Assembly: GCA_945898195.1 (NCBI GenBank)
Contig: CAMDHM010000023.1
Span: 1-45,460 of the forward strand
Source: Pseudobacteriovorax antillogorgiicola
GTDB taxonomy: Bacteria > Bdellovibrionota_B > Oligoflexia > Oligoflexales > RGVZ01
Direction: 5' to 3'
Length of the DNA stretch: 45,460 bases
Shown: positions 17,083 to 26,596 of the stretch, one piece after another
Position numbering within the stretch: position 1 is the stretch's first letter
Layout of the letters: each line of letters begins with the position of its first letter
Made by a program: the position numbers and the translations under genes
Notes under the pieces: model-generated
Database searches by the model: none
What the model saw: only the letters and a program-made list of their open reading frames with translations
What the model was told of the DNA's origin: nothing

Positions 17083-17778
17083 TTGACTTTGGCTCCTCAA
17101 CATTCTGACTTGTACCTTAAGCAGCTTTTGCTTGGGCCGATGGAGAACTTTGTCTACCTTATTGGTAGCAAAGCCTCCCGGGAATGTTTTGTTGTCGACC
17201 CTGCTTGGGATATCCAGGCGATTGAAGATGCAGCCTTGGCAGACGGGATGAACATCTCTGGCTGCCTCATCACCCACTATCATCCAGATCATTGCGGTGG
17301 GCACCTTTGGGGGCACGACATCGAAGGTGTCGCTGAACTCGTTGGTCGTAAACCTGTTCCCGTCTATGTTCAAGCTGATGAACTCGATGGCGTACAGAAA
17401 ATTACTGGACTAAGCCGCTCCGATTTTAAGCCCTGCCGTAGTGGTGACGTGATTCAAATTGGAGATCGCAAGATCACCATGATCCACACGCCTGGACATA
17501 CGCCAGGTAGTCAGTGTTTTCTTTGTGACGGGGCCCTTGTATCCGGCGATACATTGTTTCTTTCGGGATGCGGGCGGGTCGATTTACCTGGCGGAAGTTC
17601 GGAACAATTATTTGAGAGCCTGTCGACTAAACTCGCCAAGCTTCCCCCCGAAACTATAGTTTATCCAGGGCATCGTTACGATCCCAAGGACTCCGCGCCT
17701 GTCGGTGAACTTTTAAAAACAAACCCATATTTAAATGCAAAATCAATCGCAGAATGGCAGACGCTGTTTCGCAGATAG
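17083..17778 (+). CDS. Metallo-beta-lactamase-fold hydrolase (glyoxalase II-like)
   Basis: A 231-residue protein that begins with TTG directly after the rpmG stop. No ribosome site is visible, but the LKQLLLGPMENFVYLIG strand near the N-terminus is part of the fold, so the start must be at or near here. Motifs: THYHPDHCGGH (metal site), HTPGHTPGSQCF, SGDTLF and YPGHRYD. These are the zinc/iron ligands of thioesterases of the hydroxyacylglutathione hydrolase or persulphide dioxygenase type. Cytoplasmic. Substrate cannot be told from sequence. Confidence 0.87.
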   Translation: MTLAPQHSDLYLKQLLLGPMENFVYLIGSKASRECFVVDPAWDIQAIEDAALADGMNISGCLITHYHPDHCGGHLWGHDIEGVAELVGRKPVPVYVQADELDGVQKITGLSRSDFKPCRSGDVIQIGDRKITMIHTPGHTPGSQCFLCDGALVSGDTLFLSGCGRVDLPGGSSEQLFESLSTKLAKLPPETIVYPGHRYDPKDSAPVGELLKTNPYLNAKSIAEWQTLFRR

Positions 17779-17787
17779 GGAGATTTC

Positions 17788-18294
17788 ATGATTGTTGAAA
17801 CATTTACCCAGTTTTCTAAAATGCTCACAAATCTAGCCGCCATCCTAGATAAGGCTCAAAAATTTTCCGAACAAAAGAAGTTTGATTCCGTTAATTTGAT
17901 GAATACCAGGCTCGCCCCGGATCAATTTAACTTCATTCGACAGGTGCAGGTTGCCTGTGACACTGCAAAAAATGGCGCCGCCCGCCTTACGGGAATTGAT
18001 GCTCCGAAGTTTGAAGACAACGAAACAACCTTGGCGGAATTGCAGCAGCGAATTCGCAATACGCTTGAATTCCTGTCAACCATCAAGCCGGAAGCATTTA
18101 AAGGCTGGGAAACAAAGAAGACGCTTAATCCAAGAAAAGAAGGCAAGTACCTGCCAGGCGACGAGTTCCTTCATCAGCATGCGATCCCCAATTTCTACTT
18201 TCACCTGACCACGGCCTACTCGATCCTGCGTCACAGCGGTGTGGAAATTGGTAAGATGGATTATCTGGGCGCGATCACCTACCGCGATCTCTAA
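17788..18294 (+). CDS. DUF1993 family protein
   Basis: A 168-residue protein, GGGAG ahead of the ATG, ten bases after the hydrolase gene. It has a helical four-helix (DinB-like) pattern and the DUF1993 marks RLAPDQFNFIRQVQVACDTAKN, the linker LPGDEFLHQHAIPNFYFH and a C-terminal YDL-like ITYRDL. Function is unknown in the family. Its TAA abuts the stop of the opposite-strand ABC gene with no space (TAATCA). Confidence 0.88.
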   Translation: MIVETFTQFSKMLTNLAAILDKAQKFSEQKKFDSVNLMNTRLAPDQFNFIRQVQVACDTAKNGAARLTGIDAPKFEDNETTLAELQQRIRNTLEFLSTIKPEAFKGWETKKTLNPRKEGKYLPGDEFLHQHAIPNFYFHLTTAYSILRHSGVEIGKMDYLGAITYRDL

Positions 18295-20031
18295 TCACGG
18301 TGAGGCAAAAGATCCTGGTTGGTCGTGCAGCGTGCGGTATAAACCCTGCGCCGACATCAACTGAGCATGATTGCCCCGCTCTGCAACCTTGCCATCATTG
18401 ATGACCAATATTTGATTGCATCGCGCCACCGTCGAAAGTCGGTGCGCGATCACAATCACGGTTCGATCATGCATCACAGCATCAATTGCGGCTTGAACGC
18501 GACGCTCTGACTCAGGGTCGACACTGGATGTGGCCTCGTCGAGAATGATCAGAGCTGGGTCTGTGGCAAGGGCTCGTGCAAAAACAATCAACTGCCTTTG
18601 ACCGTGAGAAAGGTTTGCACCCTGCTCACGAATTTTAAAGTCGAGTCCACCGGGTAGCTTCGTGATGAAGTCTGAGGCGCAGACTGCATCTAGAGCTCGC
18701 GTGATGGCAGATTCAGTGATGCCGTCACGGCCGAGTGAAATATTGAAGCGTAGAGTTCCGTCGAAAAGTGCAATATCCTGCGGGACGATGGCAACGTTTC
18801 GGCGAAGTGCAGCTGGACTGACTCCTGATATTTCAACTCCATCGACAGTGATGCTGCCGTGGTAGCCCTCGTAGAGTCGTGCCAGAAGTTTGATGATGGT
18901 CGACTTACCAGAGCCAGTGTGGCCCACGAGTGCCAAACTTTTTCCGGCAGGAAGGTCAAAAGTAATGTCGTGCAGGACGTTCTTTTTCCCGTAGGCAAAC
19001 GTCACCTGTTTGAATGATACGGCGCCCTTTTTCAATTCAAAATTTGAATCACCGCTAATGATTTCTTTGGTTTCAAGCAGGCCAAAAATGCGGTCGATGG
19101 AAGTGAATGCGCCTTGCAGCATTGCCATCTTGTTTCCTAATTGTTTGAGCGGTTCAAACATTTGTTGGACGTATTGGACAAAGGCTACCAGGACCCCGGC
19201 CGAAATTCCGGCAGCATCGGCTGTATTTGGGGCTAGATGACGGATGGCGAGCCACAACACCAAGCCAGTGGTCATGGCAGAGAATCCGTCCAAGACGGCA
19301 AACATCACGGCGTCAAGAACCACACTGCGCATTTGGGCGTTGCGGTAGGTTTCGCTAAGTGTTTCATAGCGTTTTGCTGCATCCGGGGCTGCATTGAGCA
19401 ATTTCACCGTGGCTGCGCCATACAGGCATTCCTGAGTGTAGGCATTCAGTGTGGCTAGATGCTTGCGGGCCGATAGCATGGCGTCGCGCAGGCCCCGGGA
19501 GAATCCCCGCACCACTAAAACCAAAACGGGAAGCATCACAAAGGCGGTTAAGGCGAGGCGCCAGTCTAGGAGCAGCATTCCGGTCATGCAACCGGTCAAG
19601 ACGGCAAGGTCAACGATTGACGTCAGGACACCTTGATTTAGCGATTCGCTGAGGTTTTCAAATTCGCTTGTTGCCCGCGTCACGAGAGCTCCCGACATCG
19701 ATCGGTCGTGGAAGCTGGCAGATAGTCCAAGCACATGACGAATCACTGATTCCCGCATCGCTCGAATCATGCGGTGGACCGCCCATGCCGCAGTCAGGGT
19801 TTGTCCTGTACGTGCTGCATATTCAAAGAATACAACGGCGACATAGGCAATTCCCATCCAGGCCAGGTAATGGGTATTTCCTGGGATGATTCCGTGGTCA
19901 ATCGTTGCCCGGAGGATCAATGGCAGAGCGGCTTGCATGGCCGAGATAAATGGTACTAGGCATACAGCAATGATAACGAGGCGCCGGTACTTGCGTAGCC
20001 ACGGCCATAATTTAGCGAGGTCTCGGATCAT
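18295..20031 (-). CDS. ABC exporter half-transporter, catalytic-site member (MdlB/MsbA-type)
   Basis: A 578-residue protein with six membrane helices (about 17-290) then an ATPase domain. Walker A GHTGSGKST, Q-loop VPQD, Walker B with LIILDEATSSVD (Asp498, Glu499) and H-loop AHRLST are intact. The signature reads LSHGQ (474-478) where LSGGQ is usual. Together with the Asp-for-Glu change in the 21980 exporter gene, this fits a heterodimer in which one of two ATP sites is degenerate. The ATG overlaps the phosphatase TGA by four bases. Last gene of the five-gene run. Substrate unknown. Confidence 0.92.
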   Translation of the reverse strand: MIRDLAKLWPWLRKYRRLVIIAVCLVPFISAMQAALPLILRATIDHGIIPGNTHYLAWMGIAYVAVVFFEYAARTGQTLTAAWAVHRMIRAMRESVIRHVLGLSASFHDRSMSGALVTRATSEFENLSESLNQGVLTSIVDLAVLTGCMTGMLLLDWRLALTAFVMLPVLVLVVRGFSRGLRDAMLSARKHLATLNAYTQECLYGAATVKLLNAAPDAAKRYETLSETYRNAQMRSVVLDAVMFAVLDGFSAMTTGLVLWLAIRHLAPNTADAAGISAGVLVAFVQYVQQMFEPLKQLGNKMAMLQGAFTSIDRIFGLLETKEIISGDSNFELKKGAVSFKQVTFAYGKKNVLHDITFDLPAGKSLALVGHTGSGKSTIIKLLARLYEGYHGSITVDGVEISGVSPAALRRNVAIVPQDIALFDGTLRFNISLGRDGITESAITRALDAVCASDFITKLPGGLDFKIREQGANLSHGQRQLIVFARALATDPALIILDEATSSVDPESERRVQAAIDAVMHDRTVIVIAHRLSTVARCNQILVINDGKVAERGNHAQLMSAQGLYRTLHDQPGSFASP

Positions 20032-21983
20032 GTTGTCTCCGCCGAACCAATGACCAGCAGGCAGATATCATCTTTGACACTGCCGCCTGTCGTATGTTTT
20101 CGGAATGCGAAAATGATTTCATCGATGATTGTGGCGCTGGGCATCCCTGGTCTTAATTTTAAGAGTCCCCGAATAAATTGACGATGAAAGGTCTTACCTT
20201 CGAAAGAGCGTCCGTCTACTAGACCATCGGTGAACATCACAAGGCGTGACCCAGCAGGAAAACGGAATGTGGCATCTATGACACGATTAGATTTGCGGGG
20301 AGAGGGGCTCGGGTTCATGCCGAGAATCGGAATTAGTCCACCAGTCAGCGCTCTGGCTTTCGTTAGCCCATTTTTTTTGTCTTCAATCAGAACCGGGAAC
20401 TGATGTCCCGCATTTGCGATCGTGATTTTTTCATTCCTAAAATCTAGTTTCACAACCGCGCAGGTCATTTGAAGATTGCTGTTACCACCGATTTTATCGA
20501 TGATTCGTGAGATGAGCTGCAATATATCAGAGGGCTGTTGGTCAGAAACAGCCTCACCAAGTGCCATCAGGCTTTGCAAACTCTCAATGGCCCCGCTGAC
20601 GGCCGCGGTAATCATGCTCTGGGCGATTCCATGCCCGGTGACGTCACCCATCAGGATATAGATGCACCGTTGGTTGATGTCTTCGATGACATGAGTCCAG
20701 TCCCCACCAACTCGCAAGACAGGCTCATAGTGGAAGCCAATGTCTGCCTTGATGTTCGAAGAAATTAGCTCAGGCAAGGTAGATCGTTGGACGCTTTCGG
20801 CAACCTTCAATTCTGCGGTTATGAATGCCGATTCGCGAATAAACGACTGGCGAATCATGGCAACGGTTGCCAGAGACGTCAAAGACTTAAGTAGGGCGTG
20901 AACTTGCGGCTCCAAGGTTTTATCAAAACCAAAAATGAAATCGCCGACATGCTGGTGTCTGGATTTGAACGCGAAACAATGCTGACAACTCTTAGAAAAG
21001 TTAGAAAAATTCCGTTCAATTTCCTTAGAGACAAGCGCGGGTTGCATTTCAAGTATGTGACCATTCATAAGAAGGCGCGGATTTGGCACTTCCTTGGCAT
21101 CGATTTGATCGTCGGCGGCATAAGTGTCTTTATTGGGAACGAAGGCAGCCATAGTGGCCTTTGTTAGTCGTGCGGTGCTGCGTAAGGCCTGGTCGATCAA
21201 GCTTTTGGTATCGTGGCCGGAAAATATGTCCATGATTGCTGTATTTAGGACCTCCAAGCGTTGGCGGTTTTCGTCGAGGGCCGTTTCGCGGATGGACAAT
21301 TCCCGCGCCATTGAATTGACACTGGTATTAATCCGGTGAACCTCGTCTTGTGAGGAATCCGGTAGCTGAAATCGGTAGTCACCAGCGGCGATGACATCGA
21401 GTCCACGAATTAATCGGTCCAATGGGTCACGCAGGTATTGCCGCATCAGCTTGCGGGTTCCGATATTCACCGCTGTGATGGCAAGAGCAAGGGCGATCCC
21501 CAGAAAGACGAGGGTGCCGGTTTGCTTATCTCGGATTGCGGAATCAGTGAACCTGAGGGTCAGCTTTCCGATGACTGCCCCGTTGCGTTCCACCGGCCTT
21601 GTCAGTGTAATTCGGGGATTCTCGCGAGTTTTCCAACGTTCCAGCATAACCTGGTCACGCTCATCCACCAGCTTTGCAGCAGTGATGATGTCGGATTGGA
21701 GGAAGATTCCGACGATGCGCTGGATTTCTCGGTCGTCGATGTTCCAAATTGGACTGGTCAAGACTTCCGTCGCACTTTGAATTAATTCGCTAGCTTTGCT
21801 GTCGAGGTTTTGAAGATCGCGGTTGTATGAGTAAATGAAATTGACCGTTCCCAGGGTCAGAAAAGAAATAGTTACTAACGCTGATAATCCAAAACCAAGA
21901 TCGCCGGCAACGGTGCGCTTTGAGGGTCTGATTTTTCTGAGGAGCATGACCTGGGTCAGGAGCCTGGCGGGAGTTCGGATCAT
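20028..21983 (-). CDS. Membrane-bound SpoIIE-type PP2C phosphatase with HAMP and GAF-like regions
   Basis: A 651-residue protein. Membrane helices at about 33-53 and 157-176 enclose a periplasmic sensor of about 100 residues. HAMP follows at about 177-232, then a coiled coil, then a GAF-like region (245-385) that contains Cys333-x-x-Cys336. The SpoIIE/PP2C domain (395-650) keeps its metal residues: VGGDW (Asp428), GDVTGHG (446-452), FTDG (584-587) and KDD (637-639). Such enzymes usually dephosphorylate anti-anti-sigma or similar regulators. The gene overlaps its ABC neighbours by four bases on both sides, and no STAS or anti-sigma gene is nearby. Confidence 0.92.
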   Translation of the reverse strand: MIRTPARLLTQVMLLRKIRPSKRTVAGDLGFGLSALVTISFLTLGTVNFIYSYNRDLQNLDSKASELIQSATEVLTSPIWNIDDREIQRIVGIFLQSDIITAAKLVDERDQVMLERWKTRENPRITLTRPVERNGAVIGKLTLRFTDSAIRDKQTGTLVFLGIALALAITAVNIGTRKLMRQYLRDPLDRLIRGLDVIAAGDYRFQLPDSSQDEVHRINTSVNSMARELSIRETALDENRQRLEVLNTAIMDIFSGHDTKSLIDQALRSTARLTKATMAAFVPNKDTYAADDQIDAKEVPNPRLLMNGHILEMQPALVSKEIERNFSNFSKSCQHCFAFKSRHQHVGDFIFGFDKTLEPQVHALLKSLTSLATVAMIRQSFIRESAFITAELKVAESVQRSTLPELISSNIKADIGFHYEPVLRVGGDWTHVIEDINQRCIYILMGDVTGHGIAQSMITAAVSGAIESLQSLMALGEAVSDQQPSDILQLISRIIDKIGGNSNLQMTCAVVKLDFRNEKITIANAGHQFPVLIEDKKNGLTKARALTGGLIPILGMNPSPSPRKSNRVIDATFRFPAGSRLVMFTDGLVDGRSFEGKTFHRQFIRGLLKLRPGMPSATIIDEIIFAFRKHTTGGSVKDDICLLVIGSAETT

Positions 21984-23773
21984 GTAGCATTTTCCTCAGA
22001 TTCTGCCGGTGGGCTCATATCGATGGCGCCTGTGAGGTGCCCAACTTCGGCCCATGTCCCCACGGCTTTCATTCGGCCGCCGTCGAGAATGATGATTTGG
22101 TCGCAGCCTTTAAGGATAGACGGACGGTGGCTGGCGACAATCATGGCGCAGCCCTTGCTTTCAAGGGTCTCAACCAGTCGAACTTCGGTCAGTTGGTCAA
22201 CTGCCGAAAGGACATCATCCAGGATCATGATTTCATATTTGCGCAGAAATAATCGGGCGAGGGCCAAGCGTTGCTTTTGGCCTCCGGAAAGGCGGATTCC
22301 TTTTTCCCCAATTTCAGTTTGAAATCCCTGTGGAAGGGCTTGGACCTCAGGGAGGATCATGGCCTCCGCAGCAGCTTGTTTGACTTCGTCTTCAGAAATC
22401 TGCCGGTCTAGTCCAAATCTGAGGTTGTCCTCCACGGAGGATGAAAAAAGGTGCACCGTTTGGGATGCCATGCCGCACCACCTGCGGAGTTCGAAAGGTT
22501 CGAGGGTCAGAATGTCTTGGCCGTGTAAGAAAATGCTGCCCATCGGAGGATCGTAGAGGCGAACTAGAAGTTGCAACAAAGTGGTTTTGCCGCTGCCCAC
22601 GGATCCGGCGACCCCCAATCGGCCATGGCGCGGTAAATCAAAGGAGATGCCTCGCAGGGCAAATCTTCCGGGATCATCAAGGTAGGTGAAGTTTAGGTTT
22701 TTTACGGAAAGGATCACGTCATTTGATGAGGATGATGGCTGATGTTTTACGGCCGTATCAGATGGAACAACGGATTCTGTGGCCTGATTTTCAATTTCAC
22801 CAAGCCTAAAAACAGCCGTCTTCGCCCGCTCGTACATTGAAATAATCATGCCGACGGCAGTCAGTGGAAAGCTGAGAAAGCCGATATAGACATTGAAAGC
22901 CAGGATATCGCCAACAGAGAGGCGTTGGTGGATGGCCTCGTATCCGCCATAAAAGATCACCGTCATTTGTCCGATGGAAGCAAGGCAGCTCATCAGAGGG
23001 AAGACGGCATTGCGGATGAATACTAAACGCATGTTTGACTCGTAGACGGCCTGATTTTCGGGGCGTGTTCGAGCGAGAAATGACTCCTCGGCGCCACTCT
23101 GCTGAACAACATGGACGTTAATAAAAGCCTCGGTGACCCTATTGGTTAGACGTCCGGTCGCCTCTTGGTTTTGGCGTGAGAATTCCTGCATCTTCGGCAT
23201 GGCATAGCGTGTGATGACTAACATTAATGATAATGGTGCAATGCAAGCGAAGGTTAGACCCACGTGAATGGTCATCATGTGGCTGATGATAAAGGCAGAT
23301 AGAAAGCAAAGGTTCAGAATCTGTAATAGGCCGAATGCGAAAAAAACGCGAAGCTGCCCGATGTCGTTTGCTAGCCGGGAAATCAGATCACCCATGCCGA
23401 AGTGCAGCAGAGCCTTTTGTGGCATTCTCAGTAAATGGTTGAACGAGTCTGTTCGCACATTTGCTTCAATCGATCGGCCTGGCCAAAACACGAGGATTCG
23501 GGAGAGCGACCGGATCAGGATCTGAAGCAGGCCAAGACCGATGATTAAAAGTGCGATCCTTGCTAGTTCAGGATCCCCAAGGTGGTCGCCCATCGGATGG
23601 CTTGTCGTGCCAACTGGCGCAACAAAGGTGATGGCGTTGACCACAGCCTTTGCTAGTTGGGGGATTTCGAGGGTAATCAGATTTGTTACGGCAAGAGCAA
23701 CAAAGCCGCATGCATACCATGGCCAAAGGGGAAGTGCATAACGTCGGGCAAACCCAATTAAAGCATGGTTCAT
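21980..23773 (-). CDS. ABC exporter half-transporter, degenerate-site member (MdlA-type)
   Basis: A 597-residue protein with six membrane helices then an ATPase domain. Walker A is GSVGSGKTT, the signature LSGGQ is canonical, and the H-loop is ASHRPS. Walker B ends MILDDVLSAVD, so the catalytic Glu position (about 520) is Asp. E. coli MdlA and TM287 carry the same type of change. It should pair with the 18295-20031 product, whose signature is the altered one. The ATG overlaps the upstream ATPase gene by four bases. Confidence 0.92.
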   Translation of the reverse strand: MNHALIGFARRYALPLWPWYACGFVALAVTNLITLEIPQLAKAVVNAITFVAPVGTTSHPMGDHLGDPELARIALLIIGLGLLQILIRSLSRILVFWPGRSIEANVRTDSFNHLLRMPQKALLHFGMGDLISRLANDIGQLRVFFAFGLLQILNLCFLSAFIISHMMTIHVGLTFACIAPLSLMLVITRYAMPKMQEFSRQNQEATGRLTNRVTEAFINVHVVQQSGAEESFLARTRPENQAVYESNMRLVFIRNAVFPLMSCLASIGQMTVIFYGGYEAIHQRLSVGDILAFNVYIGFLSFPLTAVGMIISMYERAKTAVFRLGEIENQATESVVPSDTAVKHQPSSSSNDVILSVKNLNFTYLDDPGRFALRGISFDLPRHGRLGVAGSVGSGKTTLLQLLVRLYDPPMGSIFLHGQDILTLEPFELRRWCGMASQTVHLFSSSVEDNLRFGLDRQISEDEVKQAAAEAMILPEVQALPQGFQTEIGEKGIRLSGGQKQRLALARLFLRKYEIMILDDVLSAVDQLTEVRLVETLESKGCAMIVASHRPSILKGCDQIIILDGGRMKAVGTWAEVGHLTGAIDMSPPAESEENAT

Positions 23774-24555
23774 TGGGTCATTCCGCTATGTAAGAATGCC
23801 AAAGGTGGAGGTGCAACTTCGGCGAATTTATTTTCCAGAATTTCTTCGCGGGCCGATTTCGATTCTGGCCAAGGGATCATGCTACCGGTGCCATGGTGAA
23901 CAAAAAAGGCTGCGGTTGCGAGTTCTGCGGCGAAGGACGCAATGTGGGTTGCGAAAATGGTGATTGCACCGGCGGACGTTCGGCGCTGGATTTCCTGTCG
24001 GAGGGCTGCAATATGCCCAAGGTCCAAGGCCTCGAACGGTTCATCAAGGACGAGCACCTGAGGATTGTGCAGTGTCGCGACGGCCAATCCGACGCGCTTT
24101 CGCATTCCCGTTGAAAGCATGCCTACGGGGCGATCGGAAAAACTAAGGCAGTCCCAATAGGCTAGTGCATTCTTTGCTGCGCTGGGAGTGCTAGAAAGCA
24201 TACCGGCACTATATCGGCATAGCTCATCCGGTGTCGCCCAGAGCGGTAAGAGGTTGTGTTGTGGCAGGTATCCGCATGATTTTTTCAATTCGTAAATTGG
24301 TCGGCCGGAAAGCGTAATTTGGCCTGAGGTCGCTGGTGCGTTGCCGGTCAGGATCTGAAATAGGGTGCTTTTTCCGCTTCCGTTTGGTCCTACGACTGCG
24401 AGGCTGGTGCTGCTGGGGAGGTCGAGATTGATCGGACCCAATTTAAAACCTGACTGAGTGCTCGGAAAGACCTTCTCAACTTCCGCTGCAATTAGGCGAA
24501 ATGCCCCCTGGGCGTTAGGCAAATTCGATTTGGTTGCACTCGTCAATTGACTCAC
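23770..24555 (-). CDS. ABC transporter ATPase subunit
   Basis: A 261-residue protein. The GTG at 24555 overlaps the permease TGA (GTGA) and has AGGGG eight bases upstream; a longer in-frame reading lies wholly inside the permease gene. Walker A GPNGSGKST, Q-loop YLPQHN, signature LSTGM, Walker B VLVLDEPFEALD and H-loop ATH are all present. The short LSTGM type and spacing resemble CcmA and drug-export ATPases of ABC-2 systems. It should work with the permease encoded directly upstream. Confidence 0.9.
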   Translation of the reverse strand: MSQLTSATKSNLPNAQGAFRLIAAEVEKVFPSTQSGFKLGPINLDLPSSTSLAVVGPNGSGKSTLFQILTGNAPATSGQITLSGRPIYELKKSCGYLPQHNLLPLWATPDELCRYSAGMLSSTPSAAKNALAYWDCLSFSDRPVGMLSTGMRKRVGLAVATLHNPQVLVLDEPFEALDLGHIAALRQEIQRRTSAGAITIFATHIASFAAELATAAFFVHHGTGSMIPWPESKSAREEILENKFAEVAPPPLAFLHSGMTQ

Positions 24556-25763
24556 GTGTAATGCCCCTCTCGCTCTCCGCTGACTTGCGCTTGAAGGCGC
24601 TTGCTTTGTTCTTGTGCTAAAAAGACTAGCACTGCTGGCCAGAGCAAAAAAGCAACCTTTGTTGCAATGATTGCCGTTGCAACAAATAGACTGGCCATAA
24701 GGCACGTTAGCATTTGGATAAGTGGTCGGCGGACATCGACCTGCCACAAAAGAAACGGCATCAGCGATGGGGCCATTGCGGCTGAGGCCGTGGCGGCAGA
24801 AACGGCATCCCCACGATTGGTGGCAGTGCAAATGAGGACCGTAAGGGCTGCTGAAATCAAAGCAAGCATGAGGCTGGTGCCAGCATAACTGCGGGCAACT
24901 TGATGCGGCGTGACCCCAAGTGAATATTCAAAATGAATGGATGTCGTCTCTGATGCAGCCTGCAAAGCCATTGGAACGGCGATTAACCAACCGGCGAGCC
25001 ATGCAAAAATTGCGACAAAGGCGGTCGGAATTGCGGTGCCTGAGGCAACAACTGTGGCTGCCGCAGCGACCAACGCACCTGCCCAAAAGCCCCATGTCGC
25101 AGGTTGACGTAACAAAAGTCCGGTGCGCCACCGAATCATAATGGCATTTGGTGATCGCCAGGTGTGAGATACGAGGTTAAAGGCTCCCGATGTGCCCAAC
25201 TTTCCGGGATGCTTCCGTCCGACGTTTCGCCCGACGGCAAAATCGAGTGGAGCAGTAATTCCAGCGGTCAGGCAAAGCCCTGTCGTCGCAAGGACCGTCC
25301 AAGTATGAGAGATATTCAGGGCACCCCGGTCGATCAGGAGCAGCAGGCCTCCGGTGATCAGGCCAATCCCCATGGCTAGGGTTGTTCGGACCAAAAAATC
25401 ACTGATTCCGGCTTGTTTAGGGGAAATTCCTGAAAGGATAGAGAAATCAAACCAACCTAAGGTCACATCTCGCTGGCAGACCCGACGTACCATCAGGCAG
25501 GCTGTTGTGGTGATTAATAAGGAGGCTACCCCGATGCAGCCACGAACCACTGTTGGGGCTAGACGGGCAATATCTGGAGAAAAAACGTCCCTGAAGACGT
25601 GGATAAACAGGCTCCCAAAAACCCCTATCGCCACCAGGGCGATGGCGCCCTCCAGGAGGCCTTGCCTCGTGCGACGCAGCCAGGATTTGATAATCTCTGT
25701 CCACGGCAGGTCATGGATTCGGAGCCGCCTGTCATGATTGCTTTTTGAGGGTAGTCGTGCCAT
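24552..25763 (-). CDS. ABC-2-like membrane permease, ten or so helices
   Basis: A 403-residue protein if started at the ATG at 25763; the longer frame to 25874 would overlap folE2. About ten hydrophobic helices are spread along it, with a basic loop at about 165-190 (GRNVGRKHPGK). No family signature could be named with certainty; it resembles permeases that pair with stand-alone ATPases. First gene of the five-gene overlapping run, 32 bases from the divergent folE2 start. No clear ribosome site before the ATG. Confidence 0.72.
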   Translation of the reverse strand: MARLPSKSNHDRRLRIHDLPWTEIIKSWLRRTRQGLLEGAIALVAIGVFGSLFIHVFRDVFSPDIARLAPTVVRGCIGVASLLITTTACLMVRRVCQRDVTLGWFDFSILSGISPKQAGISDFLVRTTLAMGIGLITGGLLLLIDRGALNISHTWTVLATTGLCLTAGITAPLDFAVGRNVGRKHPGKLGTSGAFNLVSHTWRSPNAIMIRWRTGLLLRQPATWGFWAGALVAAAATVVASGTAIPTAFVAIFAWLAGWLIAVPMALQAASETTSIHFEYSLGVTPHQVARSYAGTSLMLALISAALTVLICTATNRGDAVSAATASAAMAPSLMPFLLWQVDVRRPLIQMLTCLMASLFVATAIIATKVAFLLWPAVLVFLAQEQSKRLQAQVSGEREGHYT

Positions 25764-25795
25764 GAAGGTGGTCGTCTTATAGCCGGGTTTAAAAA

Positions 25796-26596
25796 ATGAT
25801 CGACGTGCAAGGATCAACGATAACGCATTCTCACGCCATTCAAAATGTTGGCGTGTCGGGACTGGATTATCCATTCACTGCTGATTTGGATGGGGATGTC
25901 TTTCGAACGGGCGGAAAGTGGAAGCTTGGGGTCAGCCTTTCTGCTGATCAGCGCGGCGCCCATATGTCGCGATTTGTGGAAATGGTCGATTCCCTTGGTG
26001 ACCGTTCGCTTTCGATTGTTGGAATGGTTGAGTTTGTTCATCTCGTCCGCCAAAAATTAGAGGCCCACCAAGCTCGGTGTGAAGTTGAATTTACCTGGTT
26101 TCGGCGGGTTTATGCACCGGTCTCTCGCAAGTCTGCTCTTAATCCACATCGGATTTCTTGGAATGTCGTCTGTGATGGAAGCCTGAATGGGGAGAAAGGC
26201 AAAGTTGTCATGACTTTGCAGATGCCAATCAAATCCCTTTGCCCATGTTCTAAAGCCATCTCGGATCGCGGAGCCCATAATCAGCGTTCGTTGGTCACGG
26301 TTTCGGTCCGTTCAAGTGCAGCGTCTGCAAATAGGATGCCTTCAGTCGAAAAATTGGTGGAGATGGTGGAGTCCCATGCGAGCTCCCCCGTTTATCCGAT
26401 TTTGAAAAGGGCAGATGAAAAATTTGTCACCGAGCATGCCTATGATCATCCTGGATTTGTCGAAGATCTCGTCCGCGGCATTGCCGGTTCGCTGCTAGAT
26501 TTCGCTGGGGCTGAAGCCTTCCATGTTCACGTTCTGAATCAAGAATCAATTCACGCCCACGACTGTTTTGCCGAGATTTCCTCGGAATTTTGGTAA
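25796..26596 (+). CDS. folE2: GTP cyclohydrolase I, FolE2/MptA type
   Basis: A 266-residue protein catalysing the first step of tetrahydrofolate synthesis, GTP to dihydroneopterin triphosphate, without the fixed zinc of classic FolE. Family marks are VGVSGLDYPF near the N-terminus, RGAHMSRFVE, the active-site LCPCSKAISDRGAHNQR and the C-terminal HAHDCFAEI. No signal peptide. Only a weak GGG lies upstream of the ATG. Its TAA overlaps the A-run that serves as the T-run of the opposite-strand terminator at 26595-26626. Confidence 0.92.
   Translation: MIDVQGSTITHSHAIQNVGVSGLDYPFTADLDGDVFRTGGKWKLGVSLSADQRGAHMSRFVEMVDSLGDRSLSIVGMVEFVHLVRQKLEAHQARCEVEFTWFRRVYAPVSRKSALNPHRISWNVVCDGSLNGEKGKVVMTLQMPIKSLCPCSKAISDRGAHNQRSLVTVSVRSSAASANRMPSVEKLVEMVESHASSPVYPILKRADEKFVTEHAYDHPGFVEDLVRGIAGSLLDFAGAEAFHVHVLNQESIHAHDCFAEISSEFW

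Noticed and set aside
24556..24831. N-terminal extension of the ABC ATPase frame by 92 residues
   Set aside because: The extension lies inside the permease gene in another frame, is Cys/His-rich and unlike any ABC protein; the GTG at 24555 has a proper site and GTGA overlap.
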